The notes below the pieces were generated by a model. The model searched no databases. It saw only the letters and a program-made list of their open reading frames with translations, and was not told the DNA's origin. DNA of 64,000 nt from Hyaloscypha bicolor E (taxonomy: Eukaryota > Ascomycota > Leotiomycetes > Helotiales > Hyaloscyphaceae): NCBI RefSeq assembly GCF_002865645.1, contig NW_020194618.1:1-64000 (forward strand). The letters are read 5' to 3'. The first letter of the stretch is position 1; the number at the start of each line of letters is the position of its first letter. Position numbers and translations under genes: made by a program. Shown piece after piece: positions 1 to 13,500 of this stretch.

Positions 1-579
1 AAAAGAGCAAGTAAGTATAGTAAGGAAATAAATCTATTTAGAAAAGAAATATTTCTTGAGATTAAGTAATATAATAAGTCTTAGTACTTTTAAGTAAGAT
101 AAATAAATTATTTACGGGAAATACTTGTTTTAAGATTATTTATAACTTCTTATATAAGAGTTCCTTAGCTATAATCTGCTTTATAATTAGATAATAAAAA
201 TAGGTAGTTAGTAAAGAAATAGAGAAATTAGAGATTAAGTATTAGAATTCTTATTAAATTACTTAGTTAGAATTTACTAGATCTATATCTTTAGATTTAC
301 TAGTACCTTAATATTTATATAGCTTAATACTAAGTTATTAGTCTATTAGGAAAAACTCTGAATTCTAGAGGCTAGGAAATAAGAAAAAGCTATTATTTAT
401 TATATTCGGATATTAGATTAATTAATTTATTAGATTTAAAATAAAGAAATTAATTATAGATTTAATAATATTCTTATTAAGTATCTGAATTCTCTTAGCC
501 TTTAATTAGATTATAGTATCCGCTATCTTATAAGAATTAAAGAAGAACTAATATCTTCTAATATTAAATATAATTTAAG

Positions 580-3030
580 AAGTAAAATATAGCTTTATTT
601 CGATTTTATTTAGAGGTTTTATAAAGCCAAGTTCTTTGAGTTAGATTTATTTATCTATTAAAATAATAATTAGGTAACTTAGCTCTATAGAAGTTACTAT
701 ACTTAGAACCTATTAAACGGATTTATATAAATATATAAATAAAAAATAAAGTATAATTAATTACTTTATAAAATAAGAAATAGGCAGAGCCTATCTTATA
801 TATATATTTATACTAGCTAGTTAGTCTTATATATAGTTATATATATATAATATATTATATAATTATATTTAATAAAATAGAAGCTAATAAGTCCTATAAA
901 CTAAAAACTAATACTTTTTTTCTAGATATTAAAAGCGCCTTTAATTATATATTTAAAAATAGGCTACTATAAATTATAATTAGTTTATTATTACTTACTA
1001 GCCTTATTTTCTAGATATTATTATTTCTAGATAATCGAGTATTATAACTAGCTTTTAATAATAGTATTAAAGTATTTAAATCTATACTTACTAGTATTCT
1101 ATAAAGTAGCCCTATATTACTTATACTATTTCTAATCTATATCCGAGACTTATTTAAGTTAATAAATATTAAATTCAGATTCTATTTAGATAATATATTT
1201 CTTATTATTACTTCTAAGAATTTAAAGAAAAATATTAAAACTCTAGAAAAAGAAATAAAAAATATAATTAATTTAGGAAAAAAAATACTATTAGCTTTAA
1301 TATAAATAAAACAGAGCTTATTTATTTTAATAATTCCAAAAATAAGCCTAGTCTAAAACTACTAAATAGGGAACTAGTTTCCTCTAATAAAGTAATTAAA
1401 TAGCTAGGGATCTATTTTAATAAAAATCTTAGATTTAAGAAATATATAGCTTATAAGACTTCTAAAATAAAACAAGCCTTTTATAAAATATAGAAACTTA
1501 TAAATATATTATATAGTTTATTTTCTTTTATAATTAGATAGCTATATTTAGCTTATATTACTAGTATAATAGACTATAGTTCTATACTATAATAGAAAAC
1601 TGAAAATAAAGCTTAAATTTGGCCTTTATAGGCTATTTAAAACCTAGCCTTAAGAAAAACTTTAGAAATATTTAAAACTACTTCTATTATTCTTATAAAA
1701 ATCAAATTAGCTTTAGCTTTACTTATTATAAGGCTAAATTATAATTAATATTAATATATCTTTCGAATTCTTAAACTAAGTCTAAAATATCCTATTAGAC
1801 TAATTTTTAAGAAATTCTTCCAAAAAAAACCGCGATTTAGAACTAGTAAAATTAGATATAAATTCTATTTATAATCTAAATACTAATCTAAAGCAAGATT
1901 ATATAACTAAAAAGTTTTAAATAGAAATTATAGTAAATTCTATTAGTAATCTAGTAAACCCTAAAAATCTAGAAACTATAAGATACTTTTATTTTACTTC
2001 CTAAAATAAAGAAGTATCTTATAAAATTACTATATTAAAAGAGCTAAAGAAAGAAACTACTATATTATATAACTTCTATTTAAAGACTTTATATAATAAT
2101 AGCTCTATACTATCTATATATATAAATAGATCTTAAACTAAAAAAGGACTCGAAGTAGGCCTAGAACTCGTAATTTATAGTTATGAAACTTCTTATATTC
2201 CGGTTATAGCTAAATATAAAAAAAGCCAGAATATAGGAACTAGTACTATAGTCTATAATAGAGAACTAGAAGGCATTACTAGGGCTATTAAATATACTAG
2301 TAATAAAGCAAAAAAAGGGAAGCTTTTTAATATCTTTATAAATAACTAAGCTAGTTTACTAAAATTAAAAACTTCTTCTAATAAACCAGAATAAAGTTAA
2401 TAAATTAGAGCTATATTAGCTACTAAGGCCCTTAAAGCTAAAGAAGCTAATATAGAACTAATCTGGGTTCTAGGGTATATAGATATAATAGGAAATAAAG
2501 AAGTAAATAAACTAGCTAAGCTAGATACTACTTTTCCTATATTAGAACCTGAATTAGTAAAAACCTCCTTTACTTTTCTAGGAATTAAAATTAATAAAAT
2601 TAAGAAACTAGAATATAAATTACTTTTAGAATCTTATACTAAACCGAAAACCTAGCTAGAATTATATAATAATATATATTTATAAAAAGTATTCAGAAAA
2701 ATAAATCTATTTTTAGGAATATTTAGGCCCCTAGCTAGTATCTTCTTCTAACTAAAGCTAGGCTACGGATATTTAAAGTTCTATTTATATAGGCTAAATA
2801 TAGTATCTAATAATAAATACAAATACGGGAAAACTAAGAATATAAAGTATCTTTTTTTATATTATATATTATATAGAGAGAAATAATTTAGACTATTTAG
2901 TTTATTTAAAGAAAGCTTGAAAGCTAGTACTTTTAATTTATAGCTATTATTATATACGGAAATTAGGATATTAAATATACTAGTATTTTTAAAAGAAACT
3001 AGTATATATATAAGAAAATAGTATATTGAG
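580..3030 (+). mobile_element. Tad1-like LINE relic A: RT and RNase H domains, RIP-inactivated
   Basis: Reverse transcriptase motif A reads FLDIKSAFN near 919-958. Motif B is near 1093-1140, where the expected PQGSP reads with a TAA stop (1102-1104) in place of Gln, followed by PILLILFLIYIRDL. Motif C near 1180-1200 reads FYLDN instead of the family's YxDD, an Asp-to-Asn change. An RNase H domain follows at about 2110-2560, with YINRS near 2120, ELEGITRAI near 2270 and WVLGYIDIIGN near 2465. A C-terminal ETSIYIRK lies near 2995-3019. The order EN-RT-RNase H-RK tail is that of fungal Tad-type LINEs. Traces before 900 are weak, so the 5' limit is uncertain. Many stops make it non-coding now. 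Confidence 0.8.
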
Positions 3031-3032
3031 AG

Positions 3033-3200
3033 AAGTATAGAAGTAGAGGAAGTAGAGGAAATAAAAGAAGTAGAAATAGGAGAGAAAATAGGAAAGGAAA
3101 TAGGAGAGGAAATAAGAGAGGAAATAGGAAAGGAAATAAGAGAGGAAATAGGAGAAGGGAAATAAAGAAAAAAGAAAAAAGAGAAATAAAAACTAGAAAA
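3033..3200 (+). repeat. Purine-rich tandem tract at the 3' end of LINE A
   Basis: About 165 bases contain almost only A and G, built from imperfect units such as GGAAATAGGAGA and GGAAATAAGAGA. It starts directly after the RNase H/C-terminal relic of LINE A, so it is most simply the element's 3' untranslated tail or a simple repeat grown from it. Purine-only DNA is not a target of CpA-to-TpA change on this strand, which may explain its relative survival. Confidence 0.7.
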
Positions 3201-6072
3201 GAAATCGCGATTTATACTTATTTTTCTTTATTTTCTTAAGTTTTTATTTCCGGAATATATCCCTAATTATTTATTACTTATATTAGAAATTAGTTCTATA
3301 TATAAGCTACTAAGACTCACGCTAGCTTAGCTAGCCGTACTATATAATTCTAAACTAATAAAGTATATTAAAAAAAAATTAAAAAAATTAAAAATTACCT
3401 AGTAATTCTAGTACTTATAATACTAGCTTAAAATTAAAAGCCCTTATTAAAAAAAGCACTTTTCTATTAGCTTATATGAAGCAGGCTAGTTCTTTTTTAG
3501 CTATTTCTATTTATAATTTATTTAATATTACTTTTTATTTTAAGAAAATTAAGGAATTAGTAATTTTTATAATCTTTTTTTTCTTAAAAAAATAATATTA
3601 TAATTAATACTATTCCTAAGTTTAATTCTAATTTTCTGGTTTAAAATAAAATAATTATAAAAAAATACTTCTTTTAATTAAAAGTATATAAAAAAAGAAA
3701 TCTTAATATAAAGTTATTATTTATAATATATTTATTAGATTTATAAATTTAATATATTTAAAGAAATAGACTTAGTTCTAGAAAGAATTAAGACTTTTAA
3801 TAAAAGACTAGAGTCTATTAGCTAGCTCTATTAGGCTACTTCTAAGAAAAAGAAAAATCTAGACCTCTAGTAAGCTAGTTTAGTAATAATAGTATTTCTT
3901 ATCGAGATTTAAGCTAATAAAACTATTAAAAGTAGATTTATTATAGCCAGAATCTTTATTAGAATAATAAAATACTATATTATTTCTAGTATTATATAAT
4001 ATACTAAATATATAAAATATAAGTATTTAGATTCTATTTATAAAAAAGAACCTAAATATTTATTATTATATATAAGAAAAATTATATTACTATAAATTAT
4101 TTTTACTTTATTTATAAAAATAAAAATAAAAAATACTTTTATATAATTATTAAATATTCTAATTACTTAAGTATTATATTTTTAGTTAATTTCAAGTTAT
4201 ATAAAATTTACTTAATAATAAAATAAACTATTATTATAATTAATTAATTAATTTAGTTATAGAATATATAGCCTCTTAAAATAGCTATAAAGTATTCTAA
4301 TTAAGTTATTTTATATTTTATATAATTACTAGCTATACTATATATTTTATTATAGGTATTTAATTTTCCGGATATAAGAAACCGGGCTTTAGTAAAGAAA
4401 TAAGAAAATATAATAATTCTTTTATAATATAAGTAAGTTCCTAACTTTTATAATAATAAATAAAAACCCTATTATATACTTCTTTTAATAGAATAGATAA
4501 ATGAAAAGGTAATAATATAAGAGTAATTCCCGAGAATACTATTTTAAAGAAATCTCTCGTCTTATATTTATTAGGAAAATAACTTATTAAATAGATTTTT
4601 TTTATAAAACCAGATATCTAAGAAAACATAAAACTATCTGGCTATATATATTTACTAGTTACTAGTTTTAAACTTCTAAGAATATTCTTTTTTTATAAGA
4701 AATACTTACTTAATATATATAATAATATAGTTATTTAAATATAAGTTTTCCTAATAGGCTTTTAATTTATTTCTTTTTTCTTTAGAGAAAAACAGGTATA
4801 ATATATTATTTTTATATATTATACTCGTATTCTAGTTTCTTCTAAAAGAACTAGAGAGCGGGCTTTATAAAAAGTAAAATAATATATTTATTATATATAA
4901 AATTATATATTTAAATCTAAATCTAAACTCAAAAACTCAAAAACTCAAAACTTAATATAAAAAAATTTCTTAAATTTCTTTTATTTTTATTATATTAAAA
5001 AGCTTTCCTGGATTTCTTATTAAATAAAACTTATATTATTTTCTGGAAATAATAGAACTCTAGAATCTTATACCTTAATACTTAATTTATAACCCGGCTT
5101 TATATTCTTTAATTATAATATTATTTACTATTATCTCTTTTTAGTAATTAAATATATACTAGAGTTAGTTATAATTCTAATTTCTTATTATTAACTAAAA
5201 TAGTCCGGAATTACCTAAAGAGTTATATATAAAATAGAAAGTTAATAATATATATTATTAAATAGAAATTATTAAGAATTCTTCTCTTATTATTAAAACT
5301 CTTATTTTAATATATTATATTACTAAAGATTTAGTTTTATAAGTTCTTCTATTCTGGATATATTATAAGAATATATAATAAAATCTTAATATTAAATTCA
5401 TATTTCTAATATATAAATATAAAAAACTTTCTAATTTTTTATAAATATATATTAGTAATAATTTTACTAGTTTATACTATAATTAGAATAGTAGTAATAG
5501 GCTTTAAAAGTCTATTAAATTTCTCTAAAATATTCTTATATAGCTTTAGTTAGAATAAATAAGTAATTTTATTATATAATATAGCTTTTTATTATTTTTC
5601 TTATTATTTTATTATTCTTTCTTTAATTTATATTTTAATAACTAATTATAAAATTATCTATTTTAAAGATTTAAGCTTACTAGTTTATTTAGTTATTTTA
5701 TTTATAGCTTTATTTCCTAATATACTATTATATATAAGATACTAAAAGAATTAGAAAATATAATCTTATATTTATATCTTATTAATCTTTTTAATAATAG
5801 ATTTAAGAATATATTATCCGGAATAAGTCTGAAAATTACTAATTTATCTAAATAAAGCTTAGTTATTTATTTAGATATTAATTACTATTAGTAATTCGAA
5901 ATAATATAAAACCGGGAAATTAAGAACTATATTAATATCTTAGAGTTCTTTAGTAAAAATAATTAAGTTCTTAAATATATTTAAGTATTTCTTTTTAGTT
6001 CTATAAATATAATACTCGATATAATATAAATAGTTCTTATATCTAGAATTAAATATAATAGCTATTATTTCT

Positions 6073-6250
6073 ATTATATTATTAAGGCTATTATATTATT
6101 AAGGCTATTATATTATTAAGGCTATTATATTATTAAGGCTATTATATTATTAAGGCTATTAGGCTATTATATTATTAAGGCTATTATATTATTAAGGCTA
6201 TTATATTATTAAGGCTATTATATTATTAAGGCTATTATATTATTAAGGCT
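6073..6250. repeat. Tandem repeat, 17-bp unit, 10 copies
   Basis: The unit ATTATATTATTAAGGCT is repeated ten times with essentially no variation. A single 8-base partial unit (ATTAGGCT) interrupts the array after the fifth copy; the total of 178 bases fits exactly. There are no spacers, so it is a minisatellite and not a CRISPR array. Such uniform copies inside strongly mutated DNA suggest recent expansion by slippage or unequal exchange. Confidence 0.95.
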
Positions 6251-6799
6251 ATTATTATTAGTATAAATAATTTATATATATAATTTATAATATAAAATAG
6301 TAAAATTATAATCTCTAATAATTATTTTTCTATTATTTAGAATAATAACTAATAGCTTTTCTTATTATAGAAAAATAAAAAAGGTTTTTTTTAATTTAAT
6401 TTCCTTAATATTATTATATATTATTAGAGAATTAAATACTAGAGTAATTATTTTTACTAAATACTAATATAATAAATATATTTTATTTATTTTCTATTCT
6501 CTAAACTATTTCAAATATAATAAGTCTTTTATTAAAGATCTTATAAGCCTAATTATTACTTTACTATTAAGCTTTATTATAAGAATATTAACTAATTAAA
6601 TAAAGAGCTTAATCTCGAATATTACTTTTATTATTATTCTAAATATATTAGAAATAAAAATTACTATTTGTTTCTAAATTTAGTTTAGAATTATTATTAT
6701 CTATTTCTAATAAATCTTATTATTATAATTATATATTACTATAAACTATATTAATAATCTAAAGAAAATTACTAGAACTATTATATTCTAATATATCTT

Positions 6800-9700
6800 T
6801 TATATATCCTAAAATAAGAATTCCTAAATAAAGCTTATAATTAATAAAATAGCTTTTATTTTTTATTTTTTTATTTATTTCATTTTTTTAAAATAATAAA
6901 TAAAAGTAAAATATTTATTAAACTATATTTCTAATACCCGAATATATTTTTCTAGCTTTTTTATAATATCTCTAATTATAATTAATATATTAATAAACTA
7001 TTCTAGGTTCTTTAAGAAGTATTAAATAATAAATTTATCTAATATAAAAACTAATATATAAGTTTTAGTTTAATATTCTATTTTAATAACTTTTTTTTTA
7101 AGAGCTCTTAAGTTTTTCTCTATTAAATTACTTATTACTAAAATTCCTATATTATTAATTTATTTTATTATTTTATAAATATAATTTCTTATAAAGTTAT
7201 AAATAAAATTAGTATTATAAAATAAATAGAAAATAAATAAGAATAAGAAACTTTATAGAATATTTATTAGTATTTTAATTTTACCCGAGATATATTTCGG
7301 GAACTTAATTATAATCTCTTTATTTATAAGAAAATTAGTAATTCAGGCTATTACTATTACTAGTATATTATATTTCTTGAGATTATAAATAAGTCTTTTA
7401 TATAAGATATTATTAAATATACTAGAAATATTAAATATAAATAGTAATACTATTTTCTTTTTAGCTTTCGAGCCTGGCTTATAATTCTTATTTAGAATTA
7501 TTATATTAATACTTATAAAAACCCGTTTTATTAGAATATAAAGCCTGTATTTCACGCCTTTTAATTTCCTGCTTCTAATATAGCTATCTAGAAAAAATTA
7601 TATATTTTTATCTAATATATTAGACAAGTTATAATAACTAATTTTATAAGCTTATTTATAATATTAAAAAGAGTAATTAGTTAGTAGTTCTTAGAAATAG
7701 TATAGTTTCTTTTTACTAGCTTCTATAATATTATAATTATTAATATTTTCTATTATTATAAATATAGGCCAAGCTATAGGCTTATATTTATAATTTTAGT
7801 AATACGAGAAATCAAGAATTATTAGTATATATATAAGATCTAGTTCGGGATCTCCGAGCTTTCAGAAGCCTTATTAGCCTTAGCTTTTATAAGTAATATT
7901 TTAATCTTATTTATTATAATCTCAAGATAATTAATTAAAGCTATATTTTTTTTACCGGATCTTTAATAAAGGTTTTTGAGATATTTATTATAATTAAAGT
8001 CGAGAATATTCTCGAGATTAGCTTTAGGAAACCTGAGAAAAAATTCTTTATAAAATAAATAAACTTTCTTATTTACTTTTATAACTAGGTTCTTGTTTTA
8101 TTTCTATAAGGCAAGAATAAAGCTTTAGTAAATGAATTCTCGGTTTCTTATTTACTTTATAAGCTTCTATAGTTTAATAGAATTCCTGGCTATATTATTT
8201 ATTTATTTATAATAAATCCGAAATAAGTATTTCTTAATATATCTGTCTTTAATATTATAGGCCTTAGTAAATTTAATCTAGTTCTCGGGTATTCTATTAC
8301 CTTACTACTTATATTAGAATTAATTAATAATTTGGATTTTTTTCTTATATTTAAATATAAATCCTGGCCTGAATTACTTTATAATCTCGAGGTCTAGTAT
8401 TATATTTATAATAGTTTTCTAAATAGTAATAGTAATTCCGCTATAGGCAAGTTCTAATATATTATAATTACTAATTATATATCTATAAATAATAGGCAGG
8501 GCTCTTGAGTTAAGGCTCTTATAAAACTTTTCCGGTTTAATAATAATCTAGTTCTTCTAAACCGGGGCTACTATTCTAGATAAATTAAGCTAGATTTAGA
8601 TTAGAATTAGATAATAATTAGAATTATTATTATTTTCCGGGTTTATAAAAGTCTGGTATTTAATTAGTTACCAGATAATATTGGGATTTACTAAAATAAG
8701 ATTAATTATTAATTCCGACTTATTTCTTATTTATATTAAGGTTCTTTTCCTAAATAAAGAAATTAGATTAAACTAGTTAATAATTTCTATAACCTGCCGG
8801 CTTTCGGAATTACTATTAATATATTATTTATTTTAGAAGAAATAATAAATATTAAAGTTACTAATAATAAGATATTTTCCTGGTTTTTAAAAAATATTTT
8901 TGAGAAAAATAAAAGTAAAGTTATTATTATTATTTCCGGAATAATAGATATTATAGATCTATAGGTATTTTGTTTTATTATTTTTATTATATATAATTTA
9001 TAAGCTAATAAGGTCTATTAATTTCTAAATAAATATCTAGTTTATTACTAGAATATTCTTATTAATAAAGAAATAAACCCGCGGGATATTTCTTAAAAGC
9101 TAAAGAAACTCGAAAATATTTCTATATAAATTATATATAATTAGTTATATTAAATTTAGTTATAATTCCTGGAATATAAGAATAAAATACTTGTAATTTC
9201 TTTTATTTCTAAAAAAGAAGGCTATAACTATATTTTTTAAATAATAAATATTATATTAGAATATTAAGATTTCAAAATATAAACTTATTTAGAAATCTTA
9301 ATTAAGTAATTATTTTTAATTCCTGAAAGGCCCTTATAAAAAAGCTTATTTTTCAAGTTAGATTTCTCGGAGCTAATAGTATTAAACGGGATAATATTTT
9401 TAATATTCTCGGGAATATTAGTATAGTAAATTATTTTATATAGAGGCCTTAATTTCTATAATTTCCCTTGTTTTATAAAGAGATTTCTTAATAAATCCGA
9501 AAAAAATAAAGTTTCTTATATTAGTATTTTTTATTAATTATAGTAATTATAATATTCTAAAGAGCCTTATAAGAATATTTATATATATATAGCTTATTAC
9601 GGATTAATAAATAAGTTTTCTTATAGAAATTTTTTTTTTCCGGGAATCTTAATTAATTTCTCTTTTTTATCTTATAGAAATTAGCTAGAAATAAGAGCTT

Positions 9701-10130
9701 AATTTCTTTAAAAAAAAAAGAGAGATTAAAAAAGTATTACTACTTTTATTATAGTAATAAATAATAGAATTCTTAATTCTTATTACTTTCTTAATTATAT
9801 ATTAAGTAAAATCAGGTTAGCTTCTATAACCTATTTTTTAATACTTGGTTTAGGCTTTATAGCTAAGAGAATTAGCCTTAATTTAGCTTTTAAATTAAAA
9901 TCGCCTATAAATACTATATTCTTTATTATTATATTTATAGTTTTAGTTATTAATGCCTCTGGGTTAGTATTCTTATATAATTAGCCTAGCTTAGGCTTTA
10001 TTTATTATAATATTAATATATTAATAAGGCTAGCTATTTCTTTTATAAGTAAAGTAATAGTAATAATAATAAGAAATCTTCTTTAATATAAGAAAGCAGA
10101 CTAAATTAATCCGGCTATTTCTATAAGAAT
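6800..10130 (-). mobile_element. Tad1-like LINE relic B: endonuclease and RT domains, RIP-inactivated
   Basis: On the minus strand the endonuclease motif GDFN survives near 9895-9910, with further endonuclease text near 8650-8740. RT motif A lies in a 70-codon open stretch at 7343-7555 and reads FNISSIFNN, where Tad RTs have FDISGAFDN, then KRLIYNLKK. Motif B follows near 7200-7260 with a TAA stop where Gln is expected, then FLFYNTN-like text. Motif C near 7150-7165 reads INN instead of xDD. Later RT text (RVLEI, FTFIYYFKKM) is found near 6890-6960. The D-to-N and Q-to-stop changes mirror those of LINE A. The 3' end and any RNase H region below 6800 were not located. Confidence 0.75.
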
Positions 10131-11639
10131 TAGATATAAGAAATAAATAAGCTTTATTACTAGTTTTAGTTTTTAGAAAATAAGCCAGAAATATAATATA
10201 GCTATTCTGGCTATTTTATATTAGGTTTTTTTCTTCTTTTTTTTAAAAATAGTTCTTGTTTTTTACTATATATTTTCTTTTATATATTATATATTTTACT
10301 TATTTAAAAATTAGATTTTTTATTATTTTATATCTAATATTAGTATATTTCTTATAGATTTAATTAAATAAAAGATATTAATTTCTTATATATTTATATT
10401 TATATTTATAATAATAGAAGTATTATTTCTTATAGCTTACTTTATTAAATTAGATATAGTTTAAAACTTTATTATCTCAAATTACTAATTTCTGAATTAC
10501 TAAATTAGTATATTCGGGGTTTTTAATTCTAATAATTATAAATAATTTCTTTTTAAACTTTATTACTATTAATAGCTAGCCTATATAAATAACTTTTATA
10601 TCCGGAATATTAGTAATATTTACTATAATTAGCTATTTATTTATTTTCTTAATATTTTCTAGTATATTAAAATATATATTTCGAATATAAATACTATTAA
10701 TAATAAATTCGAAAATTAGTATAATAATCTTTTCTAATTTATTAAATAATAATTTCTAGTTTTTTATATATTATTATAATATATATATTTCCTAAAAAAT
10801 AGCTATTATAATAATAATATTATTACTTTTAAGCTATAAGACTATAAGGCACGTGATTTTATTTATCTCTAAATTTACTAATTAGACTAATATAATATTA
10901 ATATATTAGATAAGGCGCGAGGCCTATAAATAAAACTTAAGAAAGGTTTTATAATCTATAAGCTTAAATATAACTATTTATTTAGCTTTAATACTAATAA
11001 GATTAATATTTTTAGAAAAACTAGTTATATTTAAGATAATAATAATATTAGTATTTGAGTTATATATAAAGCTAGATAAAAAGAATACTTATAATAGAAA
11101 TATAGATATAATACCTATAATCTGGGCCTAGTTTATAACTTGTTTATAGCTAGTAATTATAGAAAAGAAATAAATAAATAAGAAAATATATATATTTATA
11201 ATATTTTTAATAATAATAATATTATTTCTAGTAATAATTTAGTCTTAATTAATTTTCTAGTAAAGTATAAAGATCTTAGCTTATAAGGGCTATATAACTA
11301 TTTCTTTATAGAAAAGAAGAATATTATATAATATAATAAGAGTTTTATTTCTATTTAATATAAAGTAAATATATAATTACTATATAAAGTTTTATAATAT
11401 ATTTATATTAGTTTTTAGATAATTTCTTGTATTTTAGCTATATAATTAATAATATTATATTAGATTAAAATATATTTAATATTAAATTAAAGCTAAAGAT
11501 ATATACTAATTTATAATTAAGTTTAGAGATATTTAGAATATAATATAATAGTCTGATTTTAAAAATTAGATTTAAATATTTTATAGTATTTTTTTTAAAC
11601 TATTACTATTATTTCTATTATTATTATTAATAAATAACT

Positions 11640-13500
11640 ATATTAAAATATTATAAATTAATATAAATTATAATAGCTCTATTACTAAAAATGTCTTATA
11701 AATAGCTATAGAATTAGATATTAAAGTTCTAATAATTCAGGAGTTCTAAATAATAATAAGAAATAATAATAATTAGAAATATTATTTTATTATATATTTT
11801 AGCTATTACTAAATACTTTTAAATTATAGTATTTTGAAATCTGGAATTTTAGTTTATATAGCCCGTAAATTATAGGCTAGTCTAGCTTAAAACTTACTAA
11901 ATAATTCTAATTATTTAATTATAGACTTAAATCTAGATATATTAAAAATATAACTAATTAATTTCTATAATATAACTTATTTAAAAGACTTTAATAATAT
12001 ATTAATTATATTAAAAGAAAATATCTTATTTAATATTTTTTATAATAGCTTTTTATAATAGCTTTTTATTACTAGGTAATTTTAATATATATTATTTTTA
12101 ATAAAATTCTTTTAAACTTTAAAATATTTATATAATTTATTTAATTAATTATATAAAGAATTATTTTCTAAAACTATTAAATAAAATAAAGGAAAATACT
12201 TTTTATAAATTAAATATATTTATTTCTTTTATATTAGACTTAAGTTTTACTATTAGTAAAATAGTTACTAAGATTAAAAACTAATAAATATTACTAGACT
12301 TAGATTTTAATTATTTCGGAATTCTATTTACTATTAGTAAATTAACTTATAGCTCTAATTCTAATTCAGTTAGATTTAATATTAAAAAAGTAAACTAGAC
12401 TAAATTTATAAGTTATTATTATATTTAAATAATTAAAGATTATTTAAATATTACTTTTTTTAATAATATAAGTTATTATATATTAAATAAAAAATACTAG
12501 AACTTTTTTATATAATATTTTATATTTAAAATAAAATCTGCTTTTATTAATAATTATATTAATAATTAATTATTAAAATAAAAGTAGTAATTAAGAGATT
12601 TAAGTTTTTATATTAAATAATTAACTAATAATTATAAATTATAAAAATTAAACTAGTTTTATTAGGCTATTTTATCTCTTATTTAAAAGAGCCCTCTTAT
12701 AAATAGCTAAAATCTTTTAGTAAGCTCTTAGCTAATTAGAAATATAACTTGAATTTAGAACTAAAGATTTGATTTATAAGATTAGAATATTTATTAAATT
12801 ATACTTATAATTTAATATAATATTTATTTAGTTATTTTATAATTTAATTTCTAATAATTAGTAGATTTATAAGTTATATTTATTATAATTAATAGAGTTA
12901 TAAGTTATTCTTATAGTTTAATATAGCTAGATTTTATTATTTAAATAGCTAGATTTCTTTTTTTAGAACTAGAAAATTAAGTACTTAAATAATACTTTAA
13001 AATTACTTTATTTTTTAGTTTATAATCTAAAACCTTACTTTATTTTACTTTATTTTACTTTAGTCTTTAAAACTTTATTTTTCTATTAATTCCGACTATT
13101 CTAATAATTATCTTATTAATAGCCTTAATAATATATTCTTTCTATTTAATAATATAAATTAAGAACTAGATTATTAGTAAAAGACTTTATAAATAAAATA
13201 GTAAAAGTAGCTAATAATAGTATTCCAAAATCTATTACTAGTTTATATTCTAAATCCTAGTAAAATAATAACTTAAAGATTTTATATAAATTAATACTAT
13301 TTTATAGTTATAAATCTAAAGCTTTAGAATATACTTTTTATAAATAAGAACTTTAAAATATAAAAATACTTACTTTAATACTATTAAAAGTACTAAACTA
13401 ATAACTTATTATATTTATTAATTAACTAAATCTAGTCTGGCCTAGATATAATATATTTTCTTTTCTTAGACTATATCTATTATATTTATAGTATAATTAT
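11640..13500 (+). mobile_element. Tad1-like LINE relic C: endonuclease domain, RIP-inactivated
   Basis: In the plus strand, text near 11690-11760 matches the start of Tad endonucleases: KNVL, a stop, AIELDIKVLIIQE, where the family has a conserved QEPW. IDLNLDILK and INFYNITYLKD follow near 11930-11990. The catalytic GDFN appears as LLGNFN at 12069-12086, a D-to-N change. A HFGIL-like segment (YFGILFTISK) near 12313-12345 matches the SDH-x-P/GIL block at the end of the endonuclease domain. Beyond about 12450 only weak linker-like similarity is seen and the copy fades before 14215, so it is probably cut at its 3' side. Confidence 0.65.

Noticed and set aside
6073..6250. Possible CRISPR-like array
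   Set aside because: The units are directly contiguous with no spacers, and the genome is eukaryotic; it is a minisatellite.
7343..7555. 70-codon frame as a small gene
   Set aside because: Its text is reverse transcriptase motif A of LINE relic B, bounded by stops.
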